Source: Methylibium sp965279545
Lineage (GTDB): Bacteria; Pseudomonadota; Gammaproteobacteria; Burkholderiales; Burkholderiaceae_C
Length of the DNA: 64,000 nt
Direction: 5' to 3'
Assembly: GCF_965279545.1 (NCBI RefSeq)
Contig: NZ_OZ257250.1
Span: 3,286,001 to 3,350,000 of the forward strand
In this document: positions 35,096 through 42,494 of the stretch, one piece after another
Position numbering within the stretch: the stretch's first letter is position 1
Layout of the letters: every line of letters starts with the position of its first letter
Notes under the pieces: generated by a model
What the model saw: only the letters and a program-made list of their open reading frames with translations
Told to the model about the DNA's origin: nothing
Databases searched by the model: none
Made by a program: the position numbers and the translations under genes

Positions 35096-35754
35096 ACCCG
35101 TCCGGCAGCGCCGCCTTGTTGCGGGCCGGCCCGGGCGACCGCCGCAACGATGGCGGCGCCGTGCCCGCCGCCCGCCACCGCCGCAGACAGCCCGGCGCGG
35201 CCGCCGGCATCGGCCTGTGGGTCTTCATCGGGGTGGCGAGCACGCTGTTCGCGCTCTTCCTCGCCGCCTACGTGATGCGCATGGACGGCGCCGACTGGAG
35301 CCCGATCGCAATGCCCTGGCAGCTGCGGCTCAGCACCGGCTTGCTGCTGACCGGCAGCCTGGCGCTGCAGGCTGCCGCGGCGGCGGCACGCGGGGCCCGC
35401 ACGGCACCGGCACGCCGCTTGTTCCTGGCGGGGGGCGCGGCGGCGCTGGCCTTTCTGGCCTCGCAGCTCTGGGCCTGGCAGGCGCTGCAGGCGATACAGG
35501 TCACGCTCGCCGGCAACCCGGCCGCGAGCTTCTTCTACCTGCTGACCGCGATGCACGGCCTGCATGTCGCGGGCGGCCTGGCCGGCTGGGCCTGGGCGGC
35601 GCGCAGCGCCTCGAGGGGGGCCCCCGACGAGGCCTGGCGCCTCGCGCTGTGCGCGCGCTACTGGCATTTCCTGCTGGCGGTGTGGCTGCTGCTGTTCGCC
35701 GCGCTCGGCTGGCTGACGCCGGCCGTGGTGCGCTACCTCTGCGGCACGGCCTGA
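35092..35754 (+). CDS. Cytochrome c oxidase subunit III-like protein (first copy)
   Basis: 220 residues starting in the ATGA overlap with subunit I. The N-terminal ~35 residues are Arg-rich and polar; about five transmembrane helices follow, with family traits GIGLWVFIGVASTLFALFLA, FFYLLTAMHGLHVAGGLAG and ARYWHFLLAVWLLLFA. It is a diverged heme-copper oxidase subunit III lying in front of a second, more typical one. Role beside the second copy is unknown. Confidence 0.85.
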   Translation: MNPSGSAALLRAGPGDRRNDGGAVPAARHRRRQPGAAAGIGLWVFIGVASTLFALFLAAYVMRMDGADWSPIAMPWQLRLSTGLLLTGSLALQAAAAAARGARTAPARRLFLAGGAAALAFLASQLWAWQALQAIQVTLAGNPAASFFYLLTAMHGLHVAGGLAGWAWAARSASRGAPDEAWRLALCARYWHFLLAVWLLLFAALGWLTPAVVRYLCGTA

Positions 35755-35780
35755 AACCGACCCCGCCCCGAAGGACCCCC

Positions 35781-36482
35781 ATGGCCACGCTGCAGGCTCA
35801 CATCCAGGAAGCGCCGCCAGCCCTCGGCGGCGTCGCCGGCTGGCGCGGCCTGGTGGCCGACTGGTCGTCCGACCGCGAGGCCTTCCAGGTCTCGTGGGGC
35901 AAGGCGATGATGTGGTTCTTCCTGCTCAGCGACACCTTCATTTTCGGCTGCTTCCTCACCAGCTACATGACGGTGCGCACGGCGACCACCGTCGCCTGGC
36001 CCAACCCGAGCCAGGTGTTCGCGCTGCGCATCGGCGGCGTGGACGTGCCGATGATCCTGATCGCGATCATGACCTTCGTGCTGATCAGCAGCAGCGGCAC
36101 GATGGCGATGGCGGTCAACTTCGCCTACCGCCGCGAGCGCCGGCCCGCGGCCGCATTGATGCTCGCGACCGCCGTGCTCGGCGCCTGCTTCGTCGGCATG
36201 CAGGCCTTCGAATGGAGCAAGCTGATCCTCGAGGAAGGCGTGCGGCCCTGGGGCAACCCGATGGGCGCGGCGCAGTTCGGCTCGAGCTTCTTCATGATCA
36301 CCGGCTTCCACGGCCTGCACGTCAGCGCCGGCGTGATCTACCTGCTGGTGGTCGCCACGCGCGTGCTGCGCGGCCGCTACGAGAAGAGCGGCAACTACCA
36401 GATCGTCGAGATCGCCGGCCTGTACTGGCACTTCGTCGATCTGGTGTGGGTGTTCATCTTCGCGCTGTTCTACTTGTGGTGA
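35781..36482 (+). CDS. ctaE: Cytochrome c oxidase subunit III (second copy)
   Basis: 233 residues. Begins with a 40-residue polar stretch, then five helices: KAMMWFFLLSDTFIFGCFLT, ILIAIMTFVLISSSGTMAMA, FFMITGFHGLHVSAGVIYLL, and the closing GLYWHFVDLVWVFIFALFYL that is diagnostic for subunit III. Accessory membrane subunit of the oxidase. AAGGA precedes the ATG. Confidence 0.94.
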   Translation: MATLQAHIQEAPPALGGVAGWRGLVADWSSDREAFQVSWGKAMMWFFLLSDTFIFGCFLTSYMTVRTATTVAWPNPSQVFALRIGGVDVPMILIAIMTFVLISSSGTMAMAVNFAYRRERRPAAALMLATAVLGACFVGMQAFEWSKLILEEGVRPWGNPMGAAQFGSSFFMITGFHGLHVSAGVIYLLVVATRVLRGRYEKSGNYQIVEIAGLYWHFVDLVWVFIFALFYLW

Positions 36483-36489
36483 GGTCGAC

Positions 36490-36807
36490 ATGAGTGCAAG
36501 CAAGACCGGCCAGCAGCATCCGATCGGCCTCTACCTGAAGGTCTGGGGCCTGTTGTTCGTGCTCAGCGCGCTGTCCTACTCGGTCGACTACTTCCATTTC
36601 CACGGCCTGCTGCGCTGGGGCCTGATCCTCGTCTTCATGCTGTTGAAGGCCGGGCTGATCGTCGCTGTCTTCATGCACATGGCCTGGGAGCGGCTGGCCC
36701 TCGTCTGCGCCATCCTGCTGCCGCCGCTGGCGCTGCTGGTGCTGGTCGGGCTGATGGCGTCCGAGGCCAACTACACCTTCATCACGCGGCTGCTTTTCTT
36801 CCGCTGA
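36490..36807 (+). CDS. Cytochrome c oxidase subunit IV (CyoD-like)
   Basis: 105 residues, three hydrophobic helices (YLKVWGLLFVLSALSYSVDY, WGLILVFMLLKAGLIVAVFM, ALVCAILLPPLALLVLVGLM). The central KAGLIVAVFMHMAWE is typical of prokaryotic subunit IV. Small accessory subunit. It starts 7 bp after subunit III and is followed 22 bp later by heme O synthase. Confidence 0.9.
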   Translation: MSASKTGQQHPIGLYLKVWGLLFVLSALSYSVDYFHFHGLLRWGLILVFMLLKAGLIVAVFMHMAWERLALVCAILLPPLALLVLVGLMASEANYTFITRLLFFR

Positions 36808-36829
36808 GCCTGGCCGCGAGGACCGCACC

Positions 36830-37726
36830 ATCGACGCACCCCTGCCCCTGCCGACGCTGCGCCTGCACTGGCGCGACTATGTCGAGCTGACCAAGCCCCG
36901 CGTCGTCGCGCTGATGCTGTTCACCGTCGTCGTCGGCATGCTGCTGTCGACGCATGGCACGGTCCCGTGGCGGATCGCGGTGTTCGCGCCGCTGGGCATC
37001 GGCCTGGTGGCCGGCGCCGCGGCGGCGCTCAACCACCTGGTCGACCACCGCATCGACGCGCTGATGGCGCGCACGCGCGGGCGACCGCTGCCCCGCGGCG
37101 CGCTGCGCGGCGCCCAGGTGCTCGCCTTCGCCGCCCTGCTGGGGCTCGCCGGCATGGCCCTGCTGCTCGCCTTCACCAACCCGCTGTGCGCGGCCCTGAC
37201 GCTGGCCTCCTTGCTCGGCTACGCGGTCGTCTACAGCCTCTACCTGAAGCGCGCCACACCGCAGAACATCGTGATCGGCGGCGCGGCCGGCGCGGCACCC
37301 CCGTTGCTCGGCTGGGTGGCAGTGACCGGGCAGGTCGACCCGGCGGCGCTGTCGCTGTTCCTCATCATCTTCATCTGGACGCCGCCGCACTTCTGGGCGC
37401 TGGCCATCCATCGCCGCGACGAGTACGCCCGCGCCCAGGTCCCGATGCTGCCCGTGACCCACGGCATCGCATTCACGACCTCGCGCATCCTGGCCTACGC
37501 CCTCGCGTTGTGGGCCGTGAGCCTGCTGCCCTGGCTGATCGGCCTCAGTGGCGGGCTCTACCTCGCCGGTGCCGTGCTGCTGGGCGCGCGCTTCGCGGCA
37601 CATGCCTGGCGGCTGCGGCGCGACGAGCGCTGGGCCCTGCCCACCTTCCGCTGTTCGATCAGCACCCTGTTCGGCCTGTTCGCGCTGCTGCTGGCCGACC
37701 ACTACCTGATGATGCAGGCCGGCTGA
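36830..37726 (+). CDS. ctaB: Protoheme IX farnesyltransferase (heme O synthase), apparent ATC start
   Basis: 298 residues if it begins at ATC 36830, which has GAGGA exactly 7 bp upstream. There is no in-frame ATG, GTG or TTG between the subunit IV stop and ATG 36914, and starting at 36914 would remove the conserved YVELTKPRVVALML entry into helix 1. Other motifs: the prenyl-diphosphate-binding NHLVDHRIDALMARTRGRPL (Asp-rich loop) and WTPPHFWALAIHRRDEYARA. It farnesylates haem b to haem O for the oxidase. Product call is firm; the start codon is unusual. Confidence 0.9.
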   Translation: MDAPLPLPTLRLHWRDYVELTKPRVVALMLFTVVVGMLLSTHGTVPWRIAVFAPLGIGLVAGAAAALNHLVDHRIDALMARTRGRPLPRGALRGAQVLAFAALLGLAGMALLLAFTNPLCAALTLASLLGYAVVYSLYLKRATPQNIVIGGAAGAAPPLLGWVAVTGQVDPAALSLFLIIFIWTPPHFWALAIHRRDEYARAQVPMLPVTHGIAFTTSRILAYALALWAVSLLPWLIGLSGGLYLAGAVLLGARFAAHAWRLRRDERWALPTFRCSISTLFGLFALLLADHYLMMQAG

Positions 37727-37823
37727 TACGGCATCCAAACGCATCCGATTCAAGGTCGGGCCAGGCCTGGTTGCGGTGTTCGGTGTCCTTGTCCGGAACG
37801 CTGACTGCCAAACGTTGGCGCGA
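37724..37823 (+). repeat. Dispersed ~100-bp intergenic repeat, copy B
   Basis: Starts on the stop codon of ctaB (TGATACGGCATCCAAACGCA) and runs to GACTGCCAAACGTTGG. It is the reverse-complement counterpart of 21275-21375 and is related to 1618-1700. It contains a small palindrome, CCAGGCCTGG. Confidence 0.85.
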
Positions 37824-37868
37824 GCGCCCTCGCCAGCAGCACGCGGTACCTGCAGGCGGCCGGCCGCG

Positions 37869-38696
37869 CTATCCGCGCACCTGCCGCTGGTAGCGCGCCG
37901 GCGTCACGCCGTAGCGGCGCGCGAAGCTGCGCGTCAGGTGGGCCTGGTCGGTGAGGCCGGTGGCCGTGGCGACCTGCGCTGCAGGCTCGCCGGCAGCGAG
38001 CCGGCGCTTGGCCTCGAACAGACGCAACGCCATCAGCATCTGCTGCGGCGTTGCGTGGTAGTGCGCCTTGAAGCGGCGCAGGAAGTGGAACGGGCTCAGG
38101 CCGGCGACGGCGGCCAGCTCATCGAGCGTGAGGCGGCGCTCGAGGTGGGCGCGCAGGTAGTCGACGACCGGCGCGAAGCGCAGTGCGCCTTCGGCCGGCG
38201 CCATGCGCGGCACGCGCGCGTGGGCACGGAACTCGGCCAGCAGCGTGTGCAGCAGGCTGTCGAAGGCGAGCGGCTCGTCGGCCTGCCACAAGCGGTCGAG
38301 CAGCGCGCCGACGCGGCGCGCGCGCAGCGCATCGAAGCCGACCGCATCGCCGAAATGCCAGCCGCGCTCACCGCTCACGCGCTCGACCACGTCGGCGTCG
38401 AGGTAGACCATGCGGTAGCGCCAGCCAGCGTCGGTCTCGGCACGGCCGGTGTGCAGCTCGTCGGGGTTCATCAGCACCAGCGAGCCGGCCGGCGCCAGGT
38501 GGTCGGCGCCGCGGTAGCGGAAGCGCTCGACGCCGGACTCGATCGCACCGAGGCCGAAGGCCTCGTGCGTGTGCGGCTCGAAGGCATGGCGCACGATGTG
38601 CGCGCGGTAGAGCTCGATGCCCGCGCGATGCGCCGGGCGGCGGAATTCGGCGGCGTCGAGCAGGTGGTCGAAGTGCGGGGGAACGCCGTCCATCAC
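37869..38696 (-). CDS. AraC-family transcriptional regulator
   Basis: 275 residues. N-terminal cupin-like ligand domain (HAFEPHTHEAFGLGAIESGV, GSLVLMNPDELHTG) and a C-terminal double helix-turn-helix (LTLDELAAVAGLSPFHFLRR, AAQVATATGLTDQAHLTRSF, GVTPARYQRQ). The domain plan is that of AraC regulators that sense amino acids or aromatics. The target is not evident: the neighbour upstream is a small hypothetical gene. A repeat copy lies just downstream. Confidence 0.9.
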   Translation of the reverse strand: MMDGVPPHFDHLLDAAEFRRPAHRAGIELYRAHIVRHAFEPHTHEAFGLGAIESGVERFRYRGADHLAPAGSLVLMNPDELHTGRAETDAGWRYRMVYLDADVVERVSGERGWHFGDAVGFDALRARRVGALLDRLWQADEPLAFDSLLHTLLAEFRAHARVPRMAPAEGALRFAPVVDYLRAHLERRLTLDELAAVAGLSPFHFLRRFKAHYHATPQQMLMALRLFEAKRRLAAGEPAAQVATATGLTDQAHLTRSFARRYGVTPARYQRQVRG

Positions 38697-38856
38697 GGCA
38701 TCATGGCACGCGCAGAAATGCCTGGCGGCGCGGACCCGCTGCTGTTACTGTGCATGGATTCTTCTTCTGGAGAACCGTATCGCCCTTCAACGCCCCCCGG
38801 CGCCCAAGCGGCGCTCCACCCCGTTGGCCACGGTCCGGCCCGATTCGCGCAGCGAG

Positions 38857-39042
38857 ATGCTGCGCGATGGCCTGCGGCAGACCGTCGATCACCTGAAGCA
38901 GCGACGCGCCGACCTGATCGACGCCGGCGTCATTGCCGACTACGTGGCCCTGAACTGGCTCGAGTGGCACGGCGGCAGCCTGCGACTCACCATCGTCGGC
39001 GGCAACGTCTGCAAGCAGATGGCGCCAGCGCCGACCAACTAA
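38857..39042 (+). CDS. Small conserved-looking hypothetical protein
   Basis: 61 residues from ATG 38857: MLRDGLRQTVDHLKQRRADL with a compact alpha/beta tail (WLEWHGGSLRLTIVGGNVC). GC-rich third positions support coding. The same frame stays coding-like upstream (basic, Pro-rich, about 26 residues) and could begin at ATC 38779, which has GGAGA 5 bp before it; no ATG, GTG or TTG with a better site is in that frame. Family not recognised. Its end overlaps the end of the convergent DedA-rhodanese gene by 4 bp. Confidence 0.6.
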   Translation: MLRDGLRQTVDHLKQRRADLIDAGVIADYVALNWLEWHGGSLRLTIVGGNVCKQMAPAPTN

Positions 39043-39995
39043 CGGTCGCCCAGCGGCAGCGGTCGGCCTTCGGCCACCGCACGCCCCGTCGCCGCCCAGC
39101 CGTCGAGCCCGCCGGCCAGCGGGCGCACGCGGACCAGACCGGCGGCCCGCAGCGCCTGCGCCGCGACGGCGGCCGAAGCCTCGTTCGGGCAGCTGCAATA
39201 AAGCACGATTTCGCGGTCGCGCGGCAACCGCGGCGCATGGGTGGCGATGTCGCGCAACTCCGCGAACCACGCGCCGGGGATGTGGCGCACGTCGAGCCCC
39301 GCTGCGACGCTGGAGCGCACGTCGATGATCAGCGGCGCCGCGCCGCCGTCGATCAGTGCATGCAGCTCGGCCTGGGTGATGCGCGGCATGGCGGCCGCAT
39401 GACGAAAACGCCGGCGCCGCAGGTAACGCCAGGCCACGAAGCCGGCAACGAGCAACAGCAGCAGCCCGGTGGCCGCGGCGCCGGCCCGGGCCAGCGCTTC
39501 GAGCAGTTCCTGGATCTCGGTGCTGAAGACCACGCCCAGCGCCAGGAACACGGCCGCCCATACGGCGCCACCGAGCGCGTCGTAGCCGACGAAGCGCGGC
39601 AGCGACATGCCCACCGCGCCGGCCATCGGCGCGGCAACCACCGACACGCCGGGCACGAACTTGGCGGCCACCAGCGAGCTGCCGCCCCAGCGCAGGATCA
39701 ACGCCTCGCTCTGCCGCACGCAGGAGTCGGGTGACAGCGAGATGCGGCACAGCAGACCGAGCACGCGGTGGCCATAGCGCCGCCCAGCGTAGAACCACAG
39801 GCCATCAGCCAGCACATTGGCAACGATCGCCACCAGCAGCAGCGCCGGCAGCGACAGCATGCCGCCGACCGACAGGCCGCCGGCCACGACCAGCAGCGGC
39901 GCAGCCGGTACCGGGGCACCGACGCGCGCCGCGAAGGTGGCGGCGAACACGACGAGCAGGCCGTGCTCGACGACGAGGGCGATGAGTGACTGCAA
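39039..39995 (-). CDS. DedA-family membrane protein fused to a rhodanese domain
   Basis: 318 residues from TTG 39995 (GGAAG upstream); ATG 40028 is an alternative without a ribosome site. Residues about 1-195 form a DedA/VTT domain (FAARVGAPVPAAPLLVVAGG, AAKFVPGVSVVAAPMAGAVG). About 215-310 is a rhodanese domain with the active-site Cys in IVLYCSCPNEASA. DedA proteins are undecaprenyl-phosphate or proton-coupled transporters; rhodanese moves sulfane sulfur. Fusion of the two is known in Betaproteobacteria but its purpose is unclear. Confidence 0.88.
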   Translation of the reverse strand: MQSLIALVVEHGLLVVFAATFAARVGAPVPAAPLLVVAGGLSVGGMLSLPALLLVAIVANVLADGLWFYAGRRYGHRVLGLLCRISLSPDSCVRQSEALILRWGGSSLVAAKFVPGVSVVAAPMAGAVGMSLPRFVGYDALGGAVWAAVFLALGVVFSTEIQELLEALARAGAAATGLLLLLVAGFVAWRYLRRRRFRHAAAMPRITQAELHALIDGGAAPLIIDVRSSVAAGLDVRHIPGAWFAELRDIATHAPRLPRDREIVLYCSCPNEASAAVAAQALRAAGLVRVRPLAGGLDGWAATGRAVAEGRPLPLGDR

Positions 39996-40069
39996 GGGAC
40001 AGCTTCCGGACGGGACCGTGGGCAGCATTCGAGCACAGCGCGCGCCAGCCTGCCCTAAGCTGCGCGTCC

Positions 40070-40660
40070 ATGCCCTGCACCCTGGTCACCGCCGTCCACA
40101 GCGAACTGCTGATCCGCAAGAGCCGCTTCATCGGCTGTGTGGAGCCGGTGGCCGACCGCCCCGCGGCGCTGGCTCGCGTGGCGGCCCTGCGCGCGCAGCA
40201 TCCGGGCGCGGCGCACGTGTGCTGGGCGCTGCTGGCCGGTGGCGATTCGGCCGCGGTGGACGACGGCGAACCCGGCGGCACCGCCGGGCGGCCGATGCTC
40301 GAGGTGCTGCGCCACCAGGACCTCGAGGGCGTGCTGGCCAGCGCGGTGCGCTATTTCGGCGGCGTGAAGCTCGGCGCGGGCGGCCTGGTGCGTGCCTACA
40401 CCGACACGGTGGCCCAGGCGCTGCTGGGCGCCACCAAGCAGCCCGTGCAGCGCCTGCAGACGCTGCGCTGCATCGTGCCCTACGCGCTCGAAGGCTGGTT
40501 GCGCCGCGAGCTCGACGCTGCCGGCGCCGGTGGCCTGCAGGTCAGCCACGGCATGCATGTGGAGCTGCAGTTCAGCCTGCCCGAGGCCGCGGCCGGCGCG
40601 CTGCGAGCCCGCCTGGACGATGGCGGCCAGGGCCGCCTGGCGTGGATGGAGCCGGTGTAG
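40070..40660 (+). CDS. YigZ/IMPACT family protein
   Basis: 196 residues. Conserved N-terminal domain: IRKSRFIGCVEPVADR, DDGEPGGTAGRPMLEVL and VRYFGGVKLGAGGLVRAYTD. C-terminal domain of ~60 residues is of the YigZ alpha/beta type. Homologous to the human imprinted protein Impact and E. coli YigZ; likely cytoplasmic with a translation-related role, not proven. Divergent from DedA-rhodanese. Confidence 0.92.
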   Translation: MPCTLVTAVHSELLIRKSRFIGCVEPVADRPAALARVAALRAQHPGAAHVCWALLAGGDSAAVDDGEPGGTAGRPMLEVLRHQDLEGVLASAVRYFGGVKLGAGGLVRAYTDTVAQALLGATKQPVQRLQTLRCIVPYALEGWLRRELDAAGAGGLQVSHGMHVELQFSLPEAAAGALRARLDDGGQGRLAWMEPV

Positions 40661-40796
40661 CGACGGTCGAGGCGGGCAGCGGGCCCCGCCCGGCGCATCG
40701 CGCTCGCACCCCCGCCAGGCCGCACGTGGACAATCGCTCCTCCCTGGCCGCGCCGCCCGAGGCCGCCGCCGACCCAACGACTGAAAGAGGATTGCC

Positions 40797-41747
40797 TTGT
40801 TCAAGAACCTGACGGTGTACCGCATCGGACCTGATTGGTCGGCCACCGTGGCCGCGATGGAGGAAGGCCTCGCGAAGGCGCGCTTCGCCGAGTGCGGCGC
40901 CACGCAGGCGCTGTCGGCCGGCTGGGTGCCGCCGCGCGGGCACGCCCATGGCGCGCTGGTCGAATCGGTCGGCGCGCAGCTGTTGCTGGCGCTGATGGTC
41001 GAGCACAAGCTCCTGCCGGGCGCGGTGGTGAAGCGCCGCACCGAGGAGCTGGCACAGCAGGTCGAGCGCGCGAGCGGCCGCAAGCCCGGCAAGAAGCAGA
41101 CGAAGGAGCTCAAGGAGCAGGCGGTGCTGGAGCTGCTGCCGATGGCCTTCACGAAGCGCGCATCGTTCAAGGTGTGGCTGGACCCGCAGCGGCGTCTGCT
41201 GATGGTCGACGCCGGCAGCGCGACCCGCGCCAGCGACGTGGTGATGCACCTCGTGAAGGCATTCGACGGCCTGAGCGTGGCACCGTTGCAGACCGCGCAG
41301 GCCGCGGCCACCGCCATGGCCGAATGGCTGGCGAGCGGCGAGGCGCCCGCGACCTTCTCGGTGGACCGCGAGTGCGAGCTGAAGTCCGACGACGAGCTGA
41401 AGTCGGTGGTGCGCTATGCCCGCCACCGGCTCGACACCGACGAAGTGCGCCAGCACATCACCACCGGCAAGCGGCCGACCCGCCTGGCGCTGACCTGGCA
41501 AGGCCGCGTGTCCTTCGTGCTGACCGAGACCGGGCAGATCAAGAAGCTCGATTTCCTGGACGTGGTGTTCGAGAACCACCCCGGCCGCGCCGATGCGGAC
41601 GCGGCTTTCGATGCCGATGCCGCGATCGCGACCGGCGAGCTGGTGCAGCTGATCCCGGACCTGGTCGAGGCGCTCGGCGGCGAGCAGCGCAGCGGCGACA
41701 CGCCGCCGCTGGCGGGCCAGCTCGAATCGGAGCTGAAAGCGGCCTGA
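40797..41747 (+). CDS. rdgC: Recombination-associated protein RdgC
   Basis: 316 residues from TTG 40797 (AGAGGA about 6 bp upstream). It begins MFKNLTVYRI and carries MVEHKLLPGAVVKRRTEE, GRKPGKKQTKELKEQAVLEL, WLDPQRRLLMVDAGS and LALTWQGRVSFVLTETGQIK, typical of RdgC. It forms a ring around duplex DNA and restrains RecA-dependent recombination. Length as usual. After it, 41748-41965 holds no recognised feature. Confidence 0.95.
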   Translation: MFKNLTVYRIGPDWSATVAAMEEGLAKARFAECGATQALSAGWVPPRGHAHGALVESVGAQLLLALMVEHKLLPGAVVKRRTEELAQQVERASGRKPGKKQTKELKEQAVLELLPMAFTKRASFKVWLDPQRRLLMVDAGSATRASDVVMHLVKAFDGLSVAPLQTAQAAATAMAEWLASGEAPATFSVDRECELKSDDELKSVVRYARHRLDTDEVRQHITTGKRPTRLALTWQGRVSFVLTETGQIKKLDFLDVVFENHPGRADADAAFDADAAIATGELVQLIPDLVEALGGEQRSGDTPPLAGQLESELKAA

Positions 41748-41965
41748 TCGGCGCTCGCGTGGCGCGCTGACCTCAACGGCGGCCGCACTGCCGACGCCCC
41801 TTCGGGCGCACGCGAGCGCCCCTGTGCTCCCTGTCCTACACGCCGACGCGCCGCACGCCGGCAGGCACGGGTGTGCGCGCTGGGCACAGTCGGCTCAACG
41901 GTCGGGCACCTGGGCATTCCGCGGGGTGTGGCAGACCGGGTTGTCTCTGAATGGAAGGAAGCGCC

Positions 41966-42151
41966 ATGAACGCCGATCAAGTGAAGGGCCGCATCGAACA
42001 GGCCAAGGGCAAGGTCAAGGAAATCACCGGCAAGGCCGTTGGCAACGACAAGCTCACGACTGAAGGCCGTGTCGAGCAGGTGACCGGCAAGAGCCAGGCG
42101 AGCTACGGCGACGCCAAGGAAAAGGCCAAGGACCTGATCGACAAGACCTGA
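41966..42151 (+). CDS. CsbD-family stress protein
   Basis: 61 residues, MNADQVKGRIEQAKGKVKEI then GKAVGNDKLTTEGRVEQ, a small hydrophilic helical protein of the CsbD family, found in general stress regulons. AAGGAAG lies upstream of ATG 41966. Lys-rich, cytoplasmic. Followed by a strong terminator, so it is likely transcribed alone. Confidence 0.92.
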   Translation: MNADQVKGRIEQAKGKVKEITGKAVGNDKLTTEGRVEQVTGKSQASYGDAKEKAKDLIDKT

Positions 42152-42175
42152 GCGAAGGCCGCGTCGACCTGTCCC

Positions 42176-42213
42176 GAATGCCCGCCGGCTTGCCGGTGGG
42201 CATTCGCCTTTTC
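42176..42213 (+). terminator. Rho-independent terminator after csbD-like gene
   Basis: GAATGCCCGCCGGC (42176-42189), 2-nt loop, GCCGGTGGGCATTC (42192-42205), one G-T position, followed by GCCTTTTCC. The stem and short T-run fit an intrinsic terminator. Confidence 0.88.
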
Positions 42214-42244
42214 CATCCCACACGCATTGCACCGTGGTCACGCC

Positions 42245-42484
42245 ATGAACTTGCACGCTCTCACACCGTTTCGCGTGAACCGGCGCTGGCGCCCGGATGG
42301 CGATGCACGGCACAGCGCCGAGCTGCCGTCGCCGCCGGCCCCGCAGCCCACGCCCCCGAAACGGCCCCCGCCCGCGCCGCCGAGGCCGGACGTCGTGCCG
42401 CCGGAGATCGCCGATCCGCCGCCGGCGGACCTGCCACCGCCCGTTCGCGAACCGCCGGGCGTGCCGGCGCCGATGGCCGCCTGA
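42245..42484 (+). CDS. Small proline-rich hypothetical protein
   Basis: 79 residues. A basic N-terminus (LHALTPFRVNRRWRPDGD) precedes ~55 residues rich in Pro, Ala, Asp and Glu. No signal peptide or known domain. It lies between a terminator and the convergent glpD gene, 10 bp away. The low-complexity tail may inflate the open frame; treat as a weak gene call. Confidence 0.5.
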   Translation: MNLHALTPFRVNRRWRPDGDARHSAELPSPPAPQPTPPKRPPPAPPRPDVVPPEIADPPPADLPPPVREPPGVPAPMAA

Positions 42485-42494
42485 AGCGGCGCCG

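Noticed and set aside
41748..41965. Gap between rdgC and the CsbD-like gene
   Set aside because: Looked for a small RNA or gene; only weak G/C-rich palindromes, no promoter or terminator that I could support.
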